Both the position numbers and the translations under genes were made by a program. This document shows, one piece after another, positions 60,997 through 64,000 of a DNA stretch of 64,000 nucleotides. Under the pieces are notes generated by a model. The model made no database searches. It saw nothing but the letters and a program-made list of their open reading frames with translations, and was not told where the DNA came from. The DNA comes from Bin87 sp965220055 (GTDB lineage: Bacteria > Chloroflexota > Dehalococcoidia > Lucifugimonadales > UBA3495). The DNA lies in assembly GCA_965220055.1 (NCBI GenBank), contig CBDCPE010000003.1, positions 1 to 64,000 of the forward strand, read 5' to 3'. Each line of letters starts with the position of its first letter. Position 1 is the stretch's first letter.

Positions 60997-61380
60997 CTAG
61001 TGTCCGCCGCAGCCACATCCTCCGCCGCCGCTGCCGCAACCACATCCGCCGCCACCGCTGCCGCAACCACATCCGCCGCTGCCGCATCCGCCGCCGGCGT
61101 ACATGGGGTTATTGATCACGAAGCCGACACGGCCGCCGAACTCCTCTACGTAATCGATGGTGGCTTCTTCCAAGAACGGCGCGCTGTCCGAGTCCAGGAG
61201 GAATTCCATGCCGTCCATGCGGAGTACGGTGTCGTCAGGCTGGTGCTCCTTCTCCATGGTCAGCATGTACTGCAGGCCTTGACCGGCCGGCATGGCAACC
61301 ACCCGCAGGGCGGAACCGGTTTCGTCCTCGGCGGTGACCACTTCCTTGAGTTTTTCGATGGCCAGAGGGGTAACGTTCAT
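60997..61380 (-). CDS. IscA/HesB-like protein with a Gly/Cys-rich tail
   Basis: The 127-residue protein starts MNVTPLAIEKLKEVV and follows the HesB/IscA fold to GRVGFVINNPMYAGGG. In IscA this is followed by a CGC pair; here a tail of about 30 residues repeats GCGCGSGGGG and contains seven Cys and a final His. The first conserved IscA Cys (in the GLRLxVxxGGCSG strand) is replaced (VVAMPAGQGLQ). A role in Fe-S or metal delivery is likely but not shown. Confidence 0.85.
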   Translation of the reverse strand: MNVTPLAIEKLKEVVTAEDETGSALRVVAMPAGQGLQYMLTMEKEHQPDDTVLRMDGMEFLLDSDSAPFLEEATIDYVEEFGGRVGFVINNPMYAGGGCGSGGCGCGSGGGGCGCGSGGGGCGCGGH

Positions 61381-61503
61381 CGTCGTCGCTCCTGAATAGC
61401 GCAAGTGTTGGGATCGCGTTGGCAGATTCCTACATCCTTAAGGTGAGGCCAGCCTATCACGCGGTAACCAGGGGCGTCAATTGCGGCCGCGCGTTGAGCA
61501 AGG

Positions 61504-62574
61504 TTATTCGGCTTCAGACTCGCAAAACGGTCGAACCGATCCTATCCCAGTGACGGAAACCTGATGCCGGTCGACAGCCGCGACTTCCCCTTCGAGAACA
61601 TCCATGGTGCGCCATTTTGTTGGGCCGCTCTCGACTAGGATTTTACGCCCCACTTCTAACCCGTGGTTTTCGTCCCAGAAGTCCAAGCCGTATGTCGGTA
61701 GCGCGTCTCCACCTGCTACATTCATTGGTCGAGAAGCATCCGGGAGGAATGGAACGCCACGTTCACAGACGATGCGGAGTTGGCGCGGGTCGCCTCCATC
61801 CACGGCAACGCTAACTCGCTGTGTGAGAAGGACGGCTAGATAGCAGCGGGCATCAATCTGAGATATCGCGATATCTGAAACACGCACAACGCCCTGGCGC
61901 ATAGGGATAATGTACCAAAGTCCATCAGTGCCTCGGTCAATCACACCCAAGTGGGTGCCGGCTGGGCTGTAAACAATTCCGCTGCGGTGTTCCTTGGTTT
62001 GACCGCGCCAATCGACTTTGGTGTCTTTGCCCGGATCTCGTGGCTGTGGCGGCAAGACGTTGAGTGTGTACGCAAAATACTGAACTGCTGGATCATCAGA
62101 TTTGAGCAGTGCATCGTACGCGCTGGACAGAAGTTGGTTGACGCAATCATCTTTGACGTTGAAGTTTCGGCGTACGGCATCAGCGAGAGCTTCGCGGCAG
62201 GTGGTATGCTCCTCGAACAGCCAGTTTGCGTACCACTTGACGACAGTTTCCTTTTCCGACCCTGGGGCCCAAGCGAGCGTAGGGCGGTAGAAGATCGCAT
62301 CTCTTACTGTACGCTCGATCCGGTCGGTTACCGTCATGCGGTGATCTGAGGGCATGGAAAGTTGCCACAGGGCGTGGAGAAGTTCCCTGTGAATGGGGAG
62401 CGAAGACGACGGATCTCGGGCCGGTGGTTCCCTTGACGCGAGTAGCCAAAGCGCCCCAAATGCGCGCGTAACCCAGGCGGTCGAGTGTACGGTGTCCAGT
62501 CCTGCCACATGCGGTCGGGTGCGGTTCCTGTCAAGCCGTTTCATTGGGTCGCATAGGGAACGGCTGGTTTGCAA
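61504..62574 (-). CDS. Unrecognised protein (356 aa), lower GC
   Basis: The protein has no signal peptide. It contains WYANWLFEEHTTCREALADA and HLGVIDRGTDGLWYIIPMRQGV. The last 60 residues (GLEVGRKILVESGPTKWRTM) look like a small beta-barrel. A start 11 codons in (MKRLDRNR) is as likely as the first one. The DNA is less GC-rich than its flanks, suggesting recent acquisition. No family is recognised. Confidence 0.6.
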   Translation of the reverse strand: MQTSRSLCDPMKRLDRNRTRPHVAGLDTVHSTAWVTRAFGALWLLASREPPARDPSSSLPIHRELLHALWQLSMPSDHRMTVTDRIERTVRDAIFYRPTLAWAPGSEKETVVKWYANWLFEEHTTCREALADAVRRNFNVKDDCVNQLLSSAYDALLKSDDPAVQYFAYTLNVLPPQPRDPGKDTKVDWRGQTKEHRSGIVYSPAGTHLGVIDRGTDGLWYIIPMRQGVVRVSDIAISQIDARCYLAVLLTQRVSVAVDGGDPRQLRIVCERGVPFLPDASRPMNVAGGDALPTYGLDFWDENHGLEVGRKILVESGPTKWRTMDVLEGEVAAVDRHQVSVTGIGSVRPFCESEAE

Positions 62575-62664
62575 GCCCGCCCAGCGGTGCCTATACTGCG
62601 CCCATCAACGACCAGCCCCAGCGACCCGGACCGATTCCGGCGGCCCACAGCGAGGAGGCTCCTG

Positions 62665-63831
62665 ATGCCCAAAGACAAGGTGGAAGTTTTCTGGTTCTCC
62701 GAACAGCCCTACGGCCACGTTACCGACGACGAGGTATCGCAGTACGAGTCAGGGCGTCTGGATTTCTCCAATTCCCACTTCGATCCGGAGAAGGCGCACA
62801 TTCTCTACAACCAGTACCACGATCAATATGCCTGGGCCGACCAAAATGGGTTCGACGGCATCATGTCCAACGAGCACCACGCTTCGTACTGGTGCATGAA
62901 GCCGGCGGTCAACATCGACGCCGCCGTCATCGCCAAGGTGACGCGCAACACCAAAATCGCCATCCTGGGCAACGTCATCGCGGTCAATGACCCCATCCGC
63001 ATGGCCGAGGAAATCGCCATGCTGGATTGCATCTCCGGCGGGCGGATCATCTCCGGTTTCGTCCGGGGTACTGCGGTGGAGACCCTGCAAGGGGGCATTG
63101 CTCCGCCGCAAAACCGCGATCGGTTCGAGGAAGCCCACGACCTCATCATCAAGTGCTGGACCGAACCGGGGCCCTTCCGCTATGAGGGCGAGTATTACCA
63201 TTATCGGAAGGTGAACCCGTGGGTGCTGCCCATGCAGAAGCCCCATCCTCCCATCTGGTTCCCCGGTTTCAGCAGCCCCGAGTCGGTAGTGTGGGCGGCC
63301 CGGCACCAGCACCCTTACATGAACCTGGGGTCGCTGCTGGACCACACCCACCGTCTGCGCGACGTGTACATCGACACTGCGCGTGAGACGGGCTTCGAGC
63401 CCGGTCCGGAGCACTTCGGCTACCTGCTGCGGATATTCTGCGCCGACACCGACGAGAAGGCCCAGGAGATCGGCCGCGAGTTCCTCTGGACCCAGGAACA
63501 CCGCAACCGCGGCCCTCGCGAACACAACGACCCGCCCGGGTACCAGTCCCGCGAGGCGGTCGACATCCAGCGGACTCTGCCGGGCGCCGGCGGGTTCGGG
63601 AGGACGATGACCTACGAGGAGCTGCAGGATGCCAACAACATCATCGTGGGCAGCCCCGACACGGTGCGGGAAAAGCTTTCCATGATCGTCGAACGCCTCA
63701 ATCCCGGCTACCTGCATATCTATGGCAACGAGGGTGCCATGGCCCACGAGGACGTGATGCGCTCCATCGAGCTGATCGGCCGCGAGGTCATCCCCGCGCT
63801 GCACGAGATCCCGCTGGTGGACCACTACTAG
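62665..63831 (+). CDS. Luciferase-like (LLM) flavin-dependent monooxygenase
   Basis: The ATG at 62665, behind GAGGAGG, gives 388 residues. It shows FDGIMSNEHHASYWCMKP, IAILGNVIAVNDPIRMAEEIAML, ISGGRIISGFVRGTAVE and PPIWFPGFSSPESVVWAAR. The EHH segment and a long C-terminal region group it with the longer LLM enzymes, like the one at 34668. Substrate unknown. It is the fourth LLM enzyme of the window. Confidence 0.93.
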   Translation: MPKDKVEVFWFSEQPYGHVTDDEVSQYESGRLDFSNSHFDPEKAHILYNQYHDQYAWADQNGFDGIMSNEHHASYWCMKPAVNIDAAVIAKVTRNTKIAILGNVIAVNDPIRMAEEIAMLDCISGGRIISGFVRGTAVETLQGGIAPPQNRDRFEEAHDLIIKCWTEPGPFRYEGEYYHYRKVNPWVLPMQKPHPPIWFPGFSSPESVVWAARHQHPYMNLGSLLDHTHRLRDVYIDTARETGFEPGPEHFGYLLRIFCADTDEKAQEIGREFLWTQEHRNRGPREHNDPPGYQSREAVDIQRTLPGAGGFGRTMTYEELQDANNIIVGSPDTVREKLSMIVERLNPGYLHIYGNEGAMAHEDVMRSIELIGREVIPALHEIPLVDHY

Positions 63832-63836
63832 GCGGA

Positions 63837-64000
63837 ATGCGGTTTCCGGCAACGTTCATCGCCGCGGCCGCGTTGTCCCTGCTGCTCGCGGCAGGCTGCA
63901 CGGCTGGCGGCGATGTTGTTTGTCCTGTTGGGATGGATCCCTTCACCGAACTCAACGTCTACTTTGGTTTGGAAAAGAGCAGCGGAGAGACAGTCAGCGA
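63837..64000 (+). CDS. Lipoprotein with a DUF3574-like start (cut by window edge)
   Basis: The open frame begins 5 bp after the monooxygenase stop and runs off the window. A signal peptide MRFPATFIAAAALSLLLAAG leads to a lipobox AAGC (Cys 21). The mature part DPFTELNVYFGLEKSSGETV fits the start of DUF3574. Only 54 codons are visible. Confidence 0.6.
   Translation, partial: MRFPATFIAAAALSLLLAAGCTAGGDVVCPVGMDPFTELNVYFGLEKSSGETVS

Noticed and set aside
60997..61380. Selenocysteine in the IscA-like tail
   Set aside because: All tail positions are ordinary Cys codons and the frame ends in a normal stop.
1..64000. tRNA or rRNA genes
   Set aside because: I saw no cloverleaf with a T-loop sequence and no rRNA segments on reading both strands; a covariance search was not possible here.

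Overview
This window is high-GC bacterial DNA. It is most consistent with a Chloroflexota lineage close to SAR202/Dehalococcoidia. That placement is an inference from gene content: four separate luciferase-like flavin monooxygenases, a double CaiB/BaiF CoA-transferase, MmgE/PrpD, LhgO, an actinobacterial-style tryptophan T-box, SelB, and many insertion sequences. No rRNA or tRNA gene was seen, so the taxonomy is unproven.

Region 1 (1-15.5 kb) is a mobile-element graveyard interrupted by one housekeeping-type gene, a fused CoA-transferase at 1624-4299. Several boundaries can be read to the base: an IS630 at 4522-5743 (TA flanks), an IS21 at 6157-8561 (5-bp ACAAT duplication), a second IS630 at 10788-11952, and an IS66 of the tnpC-only type at 13762-15193 (8-bp duplication). 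They are nested inside remnants of IS5-, IS66- and ISNCY-type elements. A decayed integrase-type element at 10710-13729 has the same two ends as the IS21. Its transposase also carries, at the C-terminus, a module that resembles the N-terminal DNA-binding region of IstA.

Region 2 (15.6-25 kb) holds an envelope operon (S49 peptidase, anchored protein, lipoprotein), a flavin monooxygenase, a RidA-family protein, and tryptophan genes on the minus strand. trpE has a complete Trp T-box leader with its own promoter. About 0.8 kb upstream lies a second T-box that has the promoter and specifier but no terminator.

Region 3 (25-47 kb) is mixed metabolism and information processing: a GIY-YIG/DUF6884 pair, a quinone oxidoreductase, MmgE/PrpD, a broken hicA next to intact hicB, lhgO, purA, DoxX, a monooxygenase/alcohol dehydrogenase divergent pair around a perfect 16-bp inverted repeat, selB, a NurA-domain nuclease, CinA-C, a membrane metallopeptidase, cobalamin adenosyltransferase, hisH-hisA, and GNAT/Nudix.

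Region 4 (47-64 kb) has a cytochrome c, two more monooxygenases, an epimerase, a three-gene unknown cassette containing a 54-aa protein, a type II restriction-modification pair with an Eco29kI-type GIY-YIG nuclease, an ABC exporter, an FAD oxidoreductase, HNH and HEPN-like proteins, gamma-glutamyltransferase, a pentapeptide-repeat protein, an IscA-like protein with a cysteine-rich tail, and a truncated lipoprotein at the right edge.

A recurring signature is local tandem duplication of about 14-19 bp inside genes. It breaks hicA and the integrase-type transposase, and it expands repeats elsewhere in the window.
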